DNA of 64,000 bases from Bradyrhizobium erythrophlei (lineage in GTDB: Bacteria; Pseudomonadota; Alphaproteobacteria; Rhizobiales; Xanthobacteraceae): assembly GCF_900129505.1 (NCBI RefSeq), contig NZ_LT670818.1, forward strand, positions 4,373,001-4,437,000. Reading direction: 5' to 3'. The notes below the pieces were generated by a model, which saw nothing but the letters and a program-made list of their open reading frames with translations, was not told where the DNA came from and did no database searches. The position numbers and the translations under genes were made by a program. Every line of letters starts with the position of its first letter. Within the stretch, counting starts at the first letter, position 1. Positions 8,086-16,938 of this stretch are shown piece by piece.

Positions 8086-9150
8086 GTGAACGGCTTTCTT
8101 GCTTTATTCCGCCGTCTCGAAGGTCCGCAGACCGTAGGCCGTGGCCCGGCCTTCTGGATCGCATTCGCCATCGTGCTCGCGATCGCTTGCGCCTATCCGC
8201 AGTTCAGCGACGGCTATACGGTCGGCAACACCGTCTATTTCTTCGTCTGGGTATTCATCGCGCTCAGCCTGTGCCTGATCTGGGGCTATGGCGGCTCGAT
8301 GTCTTTCGGCCAGACTGCGTTCTTCGGCATTGCCGGCTACGGCTACGGCATTCTCACCCTCAATTTCGGCTCGGCCTACGGGTTTACCTGGATCGCGCTG
8401 TTGCTCGCGGTCGCGCTCGCCGCGCTGTTCGCCCTGCTGCTCGGCTATTTCATGTTCTTCGGTCGCATCGCCGGCGTCTTCCTGGGCATCGTCACGCTGG
8501 CGGTGACGCTGATGCTGGAACGCTTCATGGCCCAGACCGCGGGCCCCGAGTGGCATATCGGTGTGGCGCGCCTGAACGGCTTCAACGGCATGAGCGCGAT
8601 GCCGCCACTGACGATCCCGTGGCCCGGCGGCGACATCGTGCTGTTCGCCGACATCGGGCTCTATTACGCCGTGCTCGGGCTGCTGGTGGCGGTCTATCTC
8701 GGCCTGCGCATCCTGATGAACTCAGCGTTCGGCAATGTCATCGTCGCGATCCGGGAAAATCCGGAGCGCGCGGAGATGCTGGGCTACGACGTGCGCAAAT
8801 ATCAGCTCATCACCTTCGTGATCGGCGCCGCGCTGGCCGGTCTTTCCGGCGTGCTCTACACGGTATGGGGGCAATACATCACGCCGTCGAGCATGGGCAT
8901 GACCGCGGCCGCGCTGCCGCTGATTTGGGTCGCGGTCGGCGGACGAAGCGATCTTACCTCGACGCTGATCGGAACGCTGGTGGTGCTCGCGGCCTTTCAG
9001 GCCCTGACCATCTACGGCAGCCAGTACGCGCTGGTGTTCATGGGGGTGCTCCTGGTCCTGACCGTGCTGATCGCCCCGAATGGGCTCGTGCTCGGCGTCA
9101 TGAATCTGATTTCCCGGCTCGCGGCGCGCCGCGGCAATGGAGACGCCTGA
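8086..9150 (+). CDS. Amide ABC transporter, LivM-type permease
   Basis: A 354-aa LivM/UrtC-type permease with about ten hydrophobic segments. Family signatures are YGGSMSFGQTAFFGIAGY near residue 70 and the EAA-like loop AIRENPERAEMLGYDVRKYQ. The start codon is GTG at 8086, supported by GAAGGA nine bases upstream. The stop overlaps the start of the first ATPase gene (TGATG). It should form the membrane channel together with the preceding permease. Confidence 0.9.
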   Translation: MNGFLALFRRLEGPQTVGRGPAFWIAFAIVLAIACAYPQFSDGYTVGNTVYFFVWVFIALSLCLIWGYGGSMSFGQTAFFGIAGYGYGILTLNFGSAYGFTWIALLLAVALAALFALLLGYFMFFGRIAGVFLGIVTLAVTLMLERFMAQTAGPEWHIGVARLNGFNGMSAMPPLTIPWPGGDIVLFADIGLYYAVLGLLVAVYLGLRILMNSAFGNVIVAIRENPERAEMLGYDVRKYQLITFVIGAALAGLSGVLYTVWGQYITPSSMGMTAAALPLIWVAVGGRSDLTSTLIGTLVVLAAFQALTIYGSQYALVFMGVLLVLTVLIAPNGLVLGVMNLISRLAARRGNGDA

Positions 9151-9866
9151 TGTCGCTCCTTGAACTTCGCAGGCTCAACAAGCATTTCGGCGGCTTGCAC
9201 GTCACCAACGCGGTCGACCTCGCGCTCGAAACCGGTGAAATTCATTGCCTGATCGGTCCGAACGGTGCCGGCAAGAGCACGCTGTTCCGTTTGATCCTCG
9301 GCGAGCACCATCCCGGCAGCGGCGATATCTTCTTCGCCGGGGAGAACATCACGGCGCTGAAATCGTTCGCGCGCATTCATCGCGGTCTGTCGGTCAAGTT
9401 CCAGGTGCCGGGTGTGTTCAAGGGCCTGTCGGTCCGTCAGAACCTCGAGATCGCCTTGCAGCGGCAGCACCGCGGCGTGGCGCTCGCCGGCGAGATCGAC
9501 CGGCTGCTGGCGTTCCTCAACCTCGAAGCCGACCAGATGCAGACGGCCGGCAATTTGAGCCACGGCCAGAAGCAGTGGCTGGAGATCGGCATGGCGATCA
9601 GCCTGAAGCCGCGGCTGCTGCTGCTGGACGAGCCGACCGCGGGCATGTCGCCGGAAGAGACGCATCTGACCGGCGAGATGGTGCAACGGCTGAACGCAGA
9701 GGGCATGACCGTGCTCGCGATCGAGCACGACATGGCCTTCGTGCGCCAGGTCGCGCAACGTGTCACCGTGCTGCATCTTGGTCAGGTCTTTGCGCAAGGC
9801 TCGATTGAGGAGATCGTCGCCGACGAGCGTGTCGCCGCCATCTATCTGGGGCAAGCCCATGCGTAA
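9150..9866 (+). CDS. Amide ABC transporter, ATP-binding protein (LivG/UrtD type)
   Basis: A 238-aa ABC ATPase. Walker A is GPNGAGKST, the signature is NLSHGQKQWLEIG (the H instead of S at the second position is usual in the UrtD branch), and Walker B is LLLLDEPTAGMSPEET, followed by the switch His in AIEHDM. The ATG overlaps the stop of the LivM-type permease. A much longer frame runs in from upstream, but that part is only a shadow of the permease gene. It works as a heterodimer with the next ATPase. Confidence 0.92.
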   Translation: MSLLELRRLNKHFGGLHVTNAVDLALETGEIHCLIGPNGAGKSTLFRLILGEHHPGSGDIFFAGENITALKSFARIHRGLSVKFQVPGVFKGLSVRQNLEIALQRQHRGVALAGEIDRLLAFLNLEADQMQTAGNLSHGQKQWLEIGMAISLKPRLLLLDEPTAGMSPEETHLTGEMVQRLNAEGMTVLAIEHDMAFVRQVAQRVTVLHLGQVFAQGSIEEIVADERVAAIYLGQAHA

Positions 9867-10572
9867 GGAAGTGATCCTCACGACGCTGGGCTTGCGCGCC
9901 GGCTATGGCGGCAAGCCGGTACTGCAGGGCCTCGAAATCGAGGTGCGGGAAGGCGAGATCGTCGCCGTGATCGGGCGCAACGGCGTTGGCAAGTCGACGC
10001 TGATGAAAAGCCTGATCGGGCTGGTGCCGGCGATGAGCGGATCGATCGTTTATCGCGGCGAGGCCGTCGAGCTGTTGCCGGCGCACAAGCGGGCGCGGCT
10101 TGGCATGGGTTACGTGCCGCAGGGGCGCGACGTGTTTCCGCGCTTGACGGTGGCGGAAAACATCGCCGTCGGCGCCGCGATCAGGGGCGGCATCCCGGAG
10201 GCAGGACGGCGGCGGATCGTCGAAGCCTTTCCGATCCTGGCCGAGCGCTGGGGCCAGCGCGCCGGAACCATGTCCGGCGGCCAGCAGCAGCAGCTCGCGA
10301 TCGGGCGCGTGCTGATCGCCGATCCCAACCTCATTCTGCTCGATGAGCCGTCTGAAGGCATCCAGCCCAATATCGTCCAGGACATCGCGCGCAACATGGT
10401 TGAGCTCAACCGCAGTACCGGCGTCACCATCATCCTGGTCGAGCAGAATCTCGACATGATCCGCGCCATGGCGCAGCGCTGCTACGTGATGGACAAGGGC
10501 CGCATCGTCGCGACGCTCGATCGCGCGGCGCTTGACGACCAAGCGGAAATGCGCCGCCACCTCGCGGTTTAA
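9859..10572 (+). CDS. Amide ABC transporter, ATP-binding protein (LivF/UrtE type)
   Basis: A 237-aa ABC ATPase with Walker A GRNGVGKST, signature TMSGGQQQQLAIG, Walker B LILLDEPSEGIQPN and switch ILVEQN; EPSEGIQP is typical of LivF/UrtE. I chose the ATG at 9859 because it gives the family N-terminus (MRKEVILTTLGLRAGYG). The gene overlaps its predecessor by eight bases. It completes the five-component transporter. Confidence 0.92.
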   Translation: MRKEVILTTLGLRAGYGGKPVLQGLEIEVREGEIVAVIGRNGVGKSTLMKSLIGLVPAMSGSIVYRGEAVELLPAHKRARLGMGYVPQGRDVFPRLTVAENIAVGAAIRGGIPEAGRRRIVEAFPILAERWGQRAGTMSGGQQQQLAIGRVLIADPNLILLDEPSEGIQPNIVQDIARNMVELNRSTGVTIILVEQNLDMIRAMAQRCYVMDKGRIVATLDRAALDDQAEMRRHLAV

Positions 10573-10613
10573 AAGCCATTCCACGGCGTTAACAACAGAG
10601 AAGGAGAGCAGCG

Positions 10614-11603
10614 ATGGCCTGGCAGGAAAATTCGATCATGGCGAGCAAGGGCCTCGCCAAGGGGAAACGCGGCATCCATCACATGATCACCGAGGCGGAT
10701 CAGGGCAAGTACCATTACGTCTACGGCCCCTACGTCAAGCCGGTCCTCGCCGTCGATCCCGGGGCCGTGGTCTCCGCCGAGACCCACGATGCGTTCGAGG
10801 GAGCGATCAAGTCCGAGACCGACATTCCGTCCAAAATTCTCAACTTTCCATTTCTCAATCCGCAGAACGGGCCGATCTGGGTGAACGGGGCCGAGAAGGG
10901 CGACACCCTTGCGGTCTATATCGAGAGCATCGTGCCGCGGGGGCCGCAGCCGCGCGGCACCACCGTCGTCATGCCGGAATTCGGCGGCCTTGTCGGCACC
11001 GGCCAGACCGCGCTTTTGAACCCGCCATTGCCAGAGCGGGTCAAGAAGCTCGAGATCACCCTCGAGGCCGGCACCAAATGGAACGACAAGATCACGCTGC
11101 CGTATGAACCTTTCATTGGAACCATCGGCACGTCGCCCGAGATCGAAGCGATTTCGTCGCTGGTGCCGGACTACTACGGCGGCAACATGGACCTGCCCGA
11201 CGTCGGCGTCGGCGCTGTGGTCTATCTGCCTGTCAACACCAAAGGCGCGCTGCTCTATCTCGGTGACTGCCATGCCGCCCAGGGCGACGGCGAACTCTGC
11301 GGTGTCGCGATCGAGCATCCGACCGTGAGCACGGTCCAGGTCGACCTGATCAAGGGCTGGAGCATCGCCTGGCCGCGGCTGGAGACCAAAGACTTCATCA
11401 TGACAATCGGCTCGGCGCGGCCGATGGAAGACGCCGCGCGGATCGCCTACCGCGAACTATGCCGCTGGATGGCGGCCGATTACGGCTTTGAGGAGATCGA
11501 CGCCTACATGCTGCTGACGCAGGCTGGCCGCGTCCGGCTCGGCAACATGGTGGATCCGAAATACACCCTTGGCGCCTCGATCAAGAAATCGTTCCTGGTC
11601 TAA
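10614..11603 (+). CDS. fmdA: Formamidase/acetamidase (FmdA/AmdA family)
   Basis: A 329-aa member of the acetamidase/formamidase family, which hydrolyses short amides to ammonia and the carboxylate. Recognisable stretches are GIHHMITEADQGKYHYVYGPY near the N-terminus, the Gly/Pro-rich NPQNGPIWVNGAEKGDTL, and LYLGDCHAAQGDGELCG, which carries metal-site-type residues (Asp, His, Glu). A strong AAGGAGAGCAGCG site precedes the ATG at 10614. Its position after AmiC/AmiR and an FmdD-like transporter indicates amide uptake followed by cytoplasmic hydrolysis. Formamide versus acetamide cannot be decided here. Confidence 0.93.
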   Translation: MAWQENSIMASKGLAKGKRGIHHMITEADQGKYHYVYGPYVKPVLAVDPGAVVSAETHDAFEGAIKSETDIPSKILNFPFLNPQNGPIWVNGAEKGDTLAVYIESIVPRGPQPRGTTVVMPEFGGLVGTGQTALLNPPLPERVKKLEITLEAGTKWNDKITLPYEPFIGTIGTSPEIEAISSLVPDYYGGNMDLPDVGVGAVVYLPVNTKGALLYLGDCHAAQGDGELCGVAIEHPTVSTVQVDLIKGWSIAWPRLETKDFIMTIGSARPMEDAARIAYRELCRWMAADYGFEEIDAYMLLTQAGRVRLGNMVDPKYTLGASIKKSFLV

Positions 11604-11619
11604 AGGGGACGGACCGGTC

Positions 11620-13356
11620 ATGCCGCAGGTGCACAAGGTCGCCACCGTCCAGTTCGAACCGACGATGTTCGAAAAGGACCGCAACATCGCGCGGCTGCTC
11701 GAACTTTGCGAGGCGGCGGCGACAGCCGGCGCCCGCCTCATCGTGACGCCGGAGATGGGAACGACGGGCTATTGCTGGTTCGACCGGGCGGAGGTCGCTC
11801 CCTTTGTCGAGACGGTTCCGGGGCCGACGACCGAGTGCTTTGCCGCGCTCGCGCGGAAACATGATTGCTACATCGTTGTCGGCATGCCGGAGGCCGACAG
11901 CGACGGCATCTATTTCAACTCTGCCGTGCTGATCGGACCCGATGGTGTGGTCGGCCGGCACCGCAAGTCGCATCCCTATATTTCCGAGCCGAAATGGGCG
12001 GCGGCGGGCGATCTCGGGCATCAGGTCTTCGACACGCCGATCGGGCGCATCGCGCTCCTGATCTGCATGGACATCCACTTCGTGGAAACCGCGCGCCTTG
12101 TCGCCCTGCAGGGCGCCGATGTGATCTGCCATATCTCGAACTGGCTGGCGGAGCGTACACCGGCTCCTTACTGGATCAGCCGGGCGTTCGAGAATGGCTG
12201 CTATCTGATCGAAAGCAATCGCTGGGGGTTAGAGCGCACGGTCCAGTTCAGTGGCGGCAGTTGCGTGATCGCGCCGGACGGAACTGTCACGGCGGTGATC
12301 GACGGCGGCGACGGGTTCGCGCTTGCCGACATGGATCTGGACGTAGCCCGCGCGCGGCGCGTCGGCGGTGAAGCCGTGTTCACCCAGCGCCGCCCCGAAC
12401 TCTATGCGGGGCTGCTCTCCGATACGTTCAGCTGGAATCCCCGCGACTTTTTCAAGTTGTACGGTCACAAGCCCTGGCCGCCGGGGCAGACGTCGCGGGT
12501 CACGGTCGCACAGATGAGCCCCTGTGACGACATCGAAGCAAATCTCGCTTGCATGACGTCGCTTGTACGACAGGCGAAGCTCGAGGACAGCGCCGACCTC
12601 GTCGTGTTTCCGGAGCTTGCGCTGAGCGGCCTGACCGATCCCGGCGCGCAGGCGCAGCCTGTCCCGGGGGCGGTCACCGACCGGCTCTGCCGTTTGGCCG
12701 CGCAGCTCAAGATCTATGTTGTCGCAGGCGTCGCCGAGCGCGACTTCGATACAATCTACAACAGCGCCTGTCTGATCGGGCCTCAAGGCCTCGTCGCGGT
12801 TTATCGCAAGGTTCATCTGACGGAATCCGAGCGCGCCTGGGCGAGCCCTGGCGATGCCTGGGTCGTGGCCGACACGCCGGTCGGGCGCATCGGTCTTCTG
12901 ATCGGTCATGATGCGTCGTTTCCCGAAGCGGGCCGCATCCTTGCGCTGATGGGGTGTGACGTCATCGTCTGCCCGGCAGCGATGAAGGGACGCTTCAGCA
13001 CCCCGCATCCGGGATCGCTTGTGCCGCAGAACTATCCGATCCCGACCGGCGCCGATCCCTATCACTGGCACCACTTCCGGGTTCGCGCCGGCGAGAACAA
13101 TTTGTTCCTTGCGTTCTCGAATGTGTTCGATCCCGAAAGCGGATATCCGGGCCTCAGTGGCGTGTTCGGCCCCGACAGTTTCGAGTTTCCGCGCCGCGAA
13201 GCCATCGCGGCGGATTCCGAGGGCACTGCGACGGCCGTCGTCGACACCACGAATCTCGACACTGTCTATCCGACCAACGTCGTGCGTCGGAAGGATCTGC
13301 TGGCGATGCGGATGCCGCACGGCTATCGCGCGCTGATCAAGGCCGCTGCGGATTAA
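11620..13356 (+). CDS. Tandem two-domain carbon-nitrogen hydrolase, second domain probably inactive
   Basis: A 578-aa protein made of two nitrilase-superfamily domains (about residues 5-275 and 292-575). Domain 1 carries a full Glu-Lys-Cys triad: E45 (VTPEMGTTGY), K116 (GRHRKSHPY) and C149 (LLICMDIHF). Domain 2 keeps E332 (FPELALSGL) and K397 (VYRKVHL), but the usual 'ICYD' is IGHD, with Gly429 where the nucleophilic Cys should be. So only domain 1 is expected to catalyse, on an amide or nitrile related to the operon's substrate. The start is ATG 11620 with AAAGGGGAC upstream; the longer frame overlaps fmdA and is not credible. It is the last gene of the amide operon. Confidence 0.88.
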   Translation: MPQVHKVATVQFEPTMFEKDRNIARLLELCEAAATAGARLIVTPEMGTTGYCWFDRAEVAPFVETVPGPTTECFAALARKHDCYIVVGMPEADSDGIYFNSAVLIGPDGVVGRHRKSHPYISEPKWAAAGDLGHQVFDTPIGRIALLICMDIHFVETARLVALQGADVICHISNWLAERTPAPYWISRAFENGCYLIESNRWGLERTVQFSGGSCVIAPDGTVTAVIDGGDGFALADMDLDVARARRVGGEAVFTQRRPELYAGLLSDTFSWNPRDFFKLYGHKPWPPGQTSRVTVAQMSPCDDIEANLACMTSLVRQAKLEDSADLVVFPELALSGLTDPGAQAQPVPGAVTDRLCRLAAQLKIYVVAGVAERDFDTIYNSACLIGPQGLVAVYRKVHLTESERAWASPGDAWVVADTPVGRIGLLIGHDASFPEAGRILALMGCDVIVCPAAMKGRFSTPHPGSLVPQNYPIPTGADPYHWHHFRVRAGENNLFLAFSNVFDPESGYPGLSGVFGPDSFEFPRREAIAADSEGTATAVVDTTNLDTVYPTNVVRRKDLLAMRMPHGYRALIKAAAD

Positions 13357-13445
13357 CACGCGCATTCAGAGCATCGCCATAACAACTTGGCGAGCAGCGT
13401 ATTGCGGTATCTCAACCGCGCAGTGAGCTTTCAGATCAGGAGCGA

Positions 13446-13470
13446 GGGGGCGGTCGTCAAGATCGCCCCC
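13446..13470. terminator. Ten-base-pair hairpin between convergent genes
   Basis: GGGGGCGGTC (13446-13455) pairs fully with GATCGCCCCC (13461-13470), counting one G-T wobble, around a GTCAA loop. It sits between the end of the amide operon and the end of the convergent molybdoenzyme gene. Neither side has a T-run, so it may be a weak bidirectional terminator or a 3'-end stabiliser. Confidence 0.4.
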
Positions 13471-13476
13471 CAGGCA

Positions 13477-15795
13477 TCAGGTCTCCAGTTGCTTGCCGAT
13501 CGGCAGGGCGCGGATGCGTTTGCCGGTTGCGGCGAAGATCGCATTCATCAGCGCGGGCGCGAAGGGAGGTACGCCGGGTTCCCCGACGCCGCTTGGCGGC
13601 GTGTCGGCGTCGACGGGCACGATATGCACGTTGGTCACGAGCGGTGCCTCGTCGATCCGGATCACGGGGAAGTCGTCAAAATTGCCCTGTTGCACCTTGC
13701 CGTCCTTGAAGCTGATCTCGCCATACTTGGCGAGACTGAGCCCCATGATGGCGGCGCCCTCGATCTGCGACTGGATGCGTTCGGGGTTGACGAAGGTGCC
13801 GCAGTCGATGGCGGTGTCGACCCGAGGCACGCTGAGCTTGCCCTTGTCGTCGACCGAGACTTCGACGATGGTCGCGATATAGCTGACGAAGCTGCGATGG
13901 ACGGCAATTCCAAGCCCGTGTCCCTTCGGCACCGATCGGCCCCAGCCGCCCTTGTCAGCGACCAGTTCGACCACGCGGCGCAGGCGTGCCGTGTCGATCG
14001 GATAGCTGTCGAACGGCTCGCCGTAATTCCAGGGATCTTTCACAGAATCGAGATTGACGATCCGCGGAGAGCCGATCAGTTCCAACAGCATGTCCTTCTG
14101 GTCGCGGCCGGTGGCGTGAGCGAGTTCACCTACCATCGACTGAACCGCGAAGGCGCGCGGGATGTTCGACACCGAGCGGAACCAGCCGATCCGGGCATGC
14201 GCCGTGGCTTCCGGATTTTCGCATTGGATATTGGCGATCTCGAACGGCATGTCGATAAGCCCCATGCCGAGTTCGAATGGCGCCGCATGCACCGTGTTGG
14301 CTGCAAATGTCGAGGCGATCGAGGGCGCGACGCTGCGGTGCCGCCAGGCAATCACCTTGCCGCTCTTGTCGAGGCCCGCTTCGATGCGTTCAACCGAGAC
14401 CGTGTGCAGGAAGTCGTGGCGAACGTCGTCTTCCCGTGTCCATTGCACCTTCACCGGTGAACCGATCGCCTTTGAAAGCAATGCGGCCTCGAGCGCAAAG
14501 TCGCACTTCGATTTGCGTCCAAAGCCGCCGCCCAACAGCGTGACATTGACGGTCACATTCGCCTCGGGAATGCCGAGGGTCTTTGCGACGTCTTCGCGCG
14601 TGCCGCCCGGACTTTGCACGGGCGCCCAAATCTCGGCCTTGCCGTCCCTGACGTCGGCGACTGCGACGGGCGTCTCCATGCTGACATGGGCCAGATGAGG
14701 CAGATAGTATTCACCGACAATCACCTTGTCGGCGCCTTTCAGCGCGGCGTCGACGTCACCCTCCTTGCGCACCACCAGGCCCGGCTTGCGCGCGGCTTCC
14801 TCGAGTTCGGTGCGATAGGCCGCCGAGTCGTATTTGCCGTTGGCGCCGTCGTCCCAGACGATCTTCAGGGCGTCGCGCCCCTTGATGGCCGCACCGGTGT
14901 TGCGCGCGATCACCGCGACGCCGCCGAGCGGCTGGAATTTGGACGGCCACGGCCAACCCTGCACCTCCATGACCTTCTCGACGCCGGATACTTTCATCGC
15001 TTCGCTTGAATCGAACGACTTAAGCTTGCCGCCGGTCACCGGCGGCCGCGCGATCACGGCATATTTCATGCCGGGAAGGCGGGTATCGCTGCCGTAATAT
15101 GCAGCGCCGACGGTAATGTCGTGAAGATCGACAATGCCGATCTCGCCCTTGCCGAGATAGCGGAAGTCTTTCGGGTCCTTCAGCTTCAGGCCCGCGACAT
15201 CAGGCACAGGCTCCCTTGCCGCATCGGCTGCCAGTTCGCCGAAGCCGAGACGGCGGCCGCTCGCGGCGTGGACCACCTCGTGGTTCACCGCCTTGACCTC
15301 GGTGGCCGGCACGCCCCATTTTTTGGCGGCGGCGGCTTCCAGCATGGCGCGCGCCGAGGCGCCGATCTGGCGCATCGGCATCAGATAATGCCGCGTGCTG
15401 CGCGACCCGTCGGTATCCTGATTGCCGTATTTGACTTCGTCGCCGTGCGCCTGCTGCACTTTCACGCGCGACCAGTCGGCTTCCATCTCCTCGGCGACAA
15501 CCAGCGGCAGGCTGGTCCGGACGCCCGTTCCCATCTCCGAACGGTGCGCCACGATCGTGACGGTCCCATCGGATGCGATGGCGACGAACACGCGCGGGTC
15601 GACCACGGTGCCGTGCGGCATCGCGCCGGCGCCGGTCTGATAGGCGGCGAACGCCTGACGCGACGTTACCGGAGCGGCGAGCACCAGCCCGCCCGCGATG
15701 CCGAGAGTCTTGAGGACACTGCGACGGGAGATTTTCTCGACCTTGATGCGGGCCTCGATGCCGCGAAGCCTATCGGGATTTGTGATGATGTTCAT
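13477..15795 (-). CDS. Molybdopterin-binding subunit of a xanthine-dehydrogenase-family oxidoreductase
   Basis: A 772-aa large subunit of the xanthine oxidase family, in the branch related to isoquinoline 1-oxidoreductase beta subunit and membrane aldehyde dehydrogenases. The N-terminus carries a twin-arginine motif (SRRSVLKTLG, residues 24-33) and a hydrophobic stretch ending in QAFA, so export to the periplasm by Tat is expected. Mo-cofactor motifs are visible, including LGGGFGRKSKCDF, and GVGEPGVPPFAPAL near the C-terminus, which holds the catalytic Glu. It is two bases downstream of its iron-sulfur subunit. The substrate is unknown: an N-heterocycle or aldehyde. Adjacent quinoprotein genes make an aldehyde produced by alcohol oxidation attractive, but this is inference. 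Confidence 0.9.
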   Translation of the reverse strand: MNIITNPDRLRGIEARIKVEKISRRSVLKTLGIAGGLVLAAPVTSRQAFAAYQTGAGAMPHGTVVDPRVFVAIASDGTVTIVAHRSEMGTGVRTSLPLVVAEEMEADWSRVKVQQAHGDEVKYGNQDTDGSRSTRHYLMPMRQIGASARAMLEAAAAKKWGVPATEVKAVNHEVVHAASGRRLGFGELAADAAREPVPDVAGLKLKDPKDFRYLGKGEIGIVDLHDITVGAAYYGSDTRLPGMKYAVIARPPVTGGKLKSFDSSEAMKVSGVEKVMEVQGWPWPSKFQPLGGVAVIARNTGAAIKGRDALKIVWDDGANGKYDSAAYRTELEEAARKPGLVVRKEGDVDAALKGADKVIVGEYYLPHLAHVSMETPVAVADVRDGKAEIWAPVQSPGGTREDVAKTLGIPEANVTVNVTLLGGGFGRKSKCDFALEAALLSKAIGSPVKVQWTREDDVRHDFLHTVSVERIEAGLDKSGKVIAWRHRSVAPSIASTFAANTVHAAPFELGMGLIDMPFEIANIQCENPEATAHARIGWFRSVSNIPRAFAVQSMVGELAHATGRDQKDMLLELIGSPRIVNLDSVKDPWNYGEPFDSYPIDTARLRRVVELVADKGGWGRSVPKGHGLGIAVHRSFVSYIATIVEVSVDDKGKLSVPRVDTAIDCGTFVNPERIQSQIEGAAIMGLSLAKYGEISFKDGKVQQGNFDDFPVIRIDEAPLVTNVHIVPVDADTPPSGVGEPGVPPFAPALMNAIFAATGKRIRALPIGKQLET

Positions 15796-15797
15796 GA

Positions 15798-16250
15798 TCA
15801 GGCCCCCGTCGAAGCGAGTTGGACCGCGTTTTCAATACGCTGGTAAGCTCCGCAGCGGCAGATGTTGCCCGCCATCGCTTCGCGTATCTGATCGCGTGTG
15901 GGTTTTGGATTTTCCATGAGGAGTGCTGCGGCCTGCATGATCTGGCCGGCCTGGCAATAGCCGCATTGCGGGACATTTCCCTGACGCCAGGCCTTCTGCA
16001 CGGCATGGTCGCCGGTGGGATGAAGGCCTTCGATCGTCGTGACCTCGCGACCGACCACGTCGGAAACCGACGTGATGCAGGAGCGCACCGCCTGCTTATC
16101 CACGATGACCGTGCATGAACCGCAGAGCGCCTGGCCGCAGCCGAATTTCGTGCCCGTCAAACCGATTTCATCGCGGAGAAACCAGAGTAGTGAAAGATCC
16201 GGGTCGCCGTCCCAGTCTCGTGCCTCACCATTGATCTTGAGCTTGATCAT
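15798..16250 (-). CDS. (2Fe-2S) subunit of the molybdenum oxidoreductase
   Basis: A 150-aa small subunit of the IorA/CoxS type. The plant-type 2Fe-2S cluster motif GCGQALCGSCTV (about residues 37-48) and the second four-Cys cluster (QCGYCQAGQI and NICRCGAYQRI) are both complete. The start ATG at 16250 has AGGAACGATC upstream. The frame continues further upstream, but the extension lacks family similarity. No signal peptide is present, so it would be co-exported with its Tat-bearing partner, as is known for this enzyme type. The two genes form one operon. Confidence 0.92.
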   Translation of the reverse strand: MIKLKINGEARDWDGDPDLSLLWFLRDEIGLTGTKFGCGQALCGSCTVIVDKQAVRSCITSVSDVVGREVTTIEGLHPTGDHAVQKAWRQGNVPQCGYCQAGQIMQAAALLMENPKPTRDQIREAMAGNICRCGAYQRIENAVQLASTGA

Positions 16251-16772
16251 GATCGTTCCTCGCTCTTCATAAGCATTGATGTCATTCGGCGTGAGCGAGA
16301 ACATGTTTCCTAACCGCTCGACGCCGTCGCTTTCCCCGCATCGTTTCGTGCAAAACCGGGATTTCCGAGCACCGCGGGACGGGCCGCGCGATCTGGTTGA
16401 ATCCAGACCCGAAGCCATCCTTCCGTTCCGGCGCGAGCCGTGTTCGTCTAGGCGCGATGGCTTCGCGCGGGACATTATCAGAGAGCATTCAAAGTCGAAT
16501 TCACAACGAGTTGTTGCCAATCGTATTTGGCGAAAATGAACCTGCTTCGGGATGCTCCTTCCTTTGGTCAGGGACCCTTACGCAGTGCAGCGAACAGGCC
16601 GGAGTTTCGCGGGATTGGGAGGGGTGCCGTCGAAATCGACGGAGGAGCATTTAGGGTTTCGGTCCGCAGGTTCGTTTGCCGGCGCGAGGTCCGCGGGCCA
16701 ATTCGACGGTGCATGCTGCAGTTGCTCAGTGAGGCATTCGCGTTGCTTCACACGCCAATCCAGCGCGGCCTA
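16251..16772. other. Divergent intergenic region, no gene seen
   Basis: Upstream region shared by the minus-strand molybdoenzyme operon and the plus-strand quinoprotein gene. Several short open frames occur but none has recognisable content. The right part leads into tandem repeats at 16773 that probably belong to the quinoprotein promoter. Confidence 0.4.
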
Positions 16773-16820
16773 GTCTGACAGAGAAGGGCTTTGTCCGGCA
16801 GAGAAGGACCCTCGTCCGCC
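16773..16820 (+). repeat. Direct repeats upstream of the PQQ alcohol dehydrogenase gene
   Basis: GTCTGACAGAGAAGG starts at 16773 and GTCCGGCAGAGAAGG at 16793, 20 bp apart. A weaker third copy (GTCCGCCACTCG) starts at 16814, 21 bp further on. Repeats two helical turns apart and about 120 bp upstream of the start codon look like tandem activator sites. The regulator is unknown; the LuxR-type response regulator at 35783 is a candidate. Confidence 0.5.
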
Positions 16821-16938
16821 ACTCGCGGCGGGTTCCGTTTTCTCCTTGTCAAACCAACCCGATCGGATCAGATTTAAAGCGCACCGGCCTTCTTTAAATG
16901 CGTCGGTTGAAGTCAACAATAAAATCCGGGGCGGGAAC

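Noticed and set aside
8187..9149. N-terminal extension of the first amide-transporter ATPase frame
   Set aside because: It reads a different frame of the LivM-type permease gene; the ATPase family start is at 9150.
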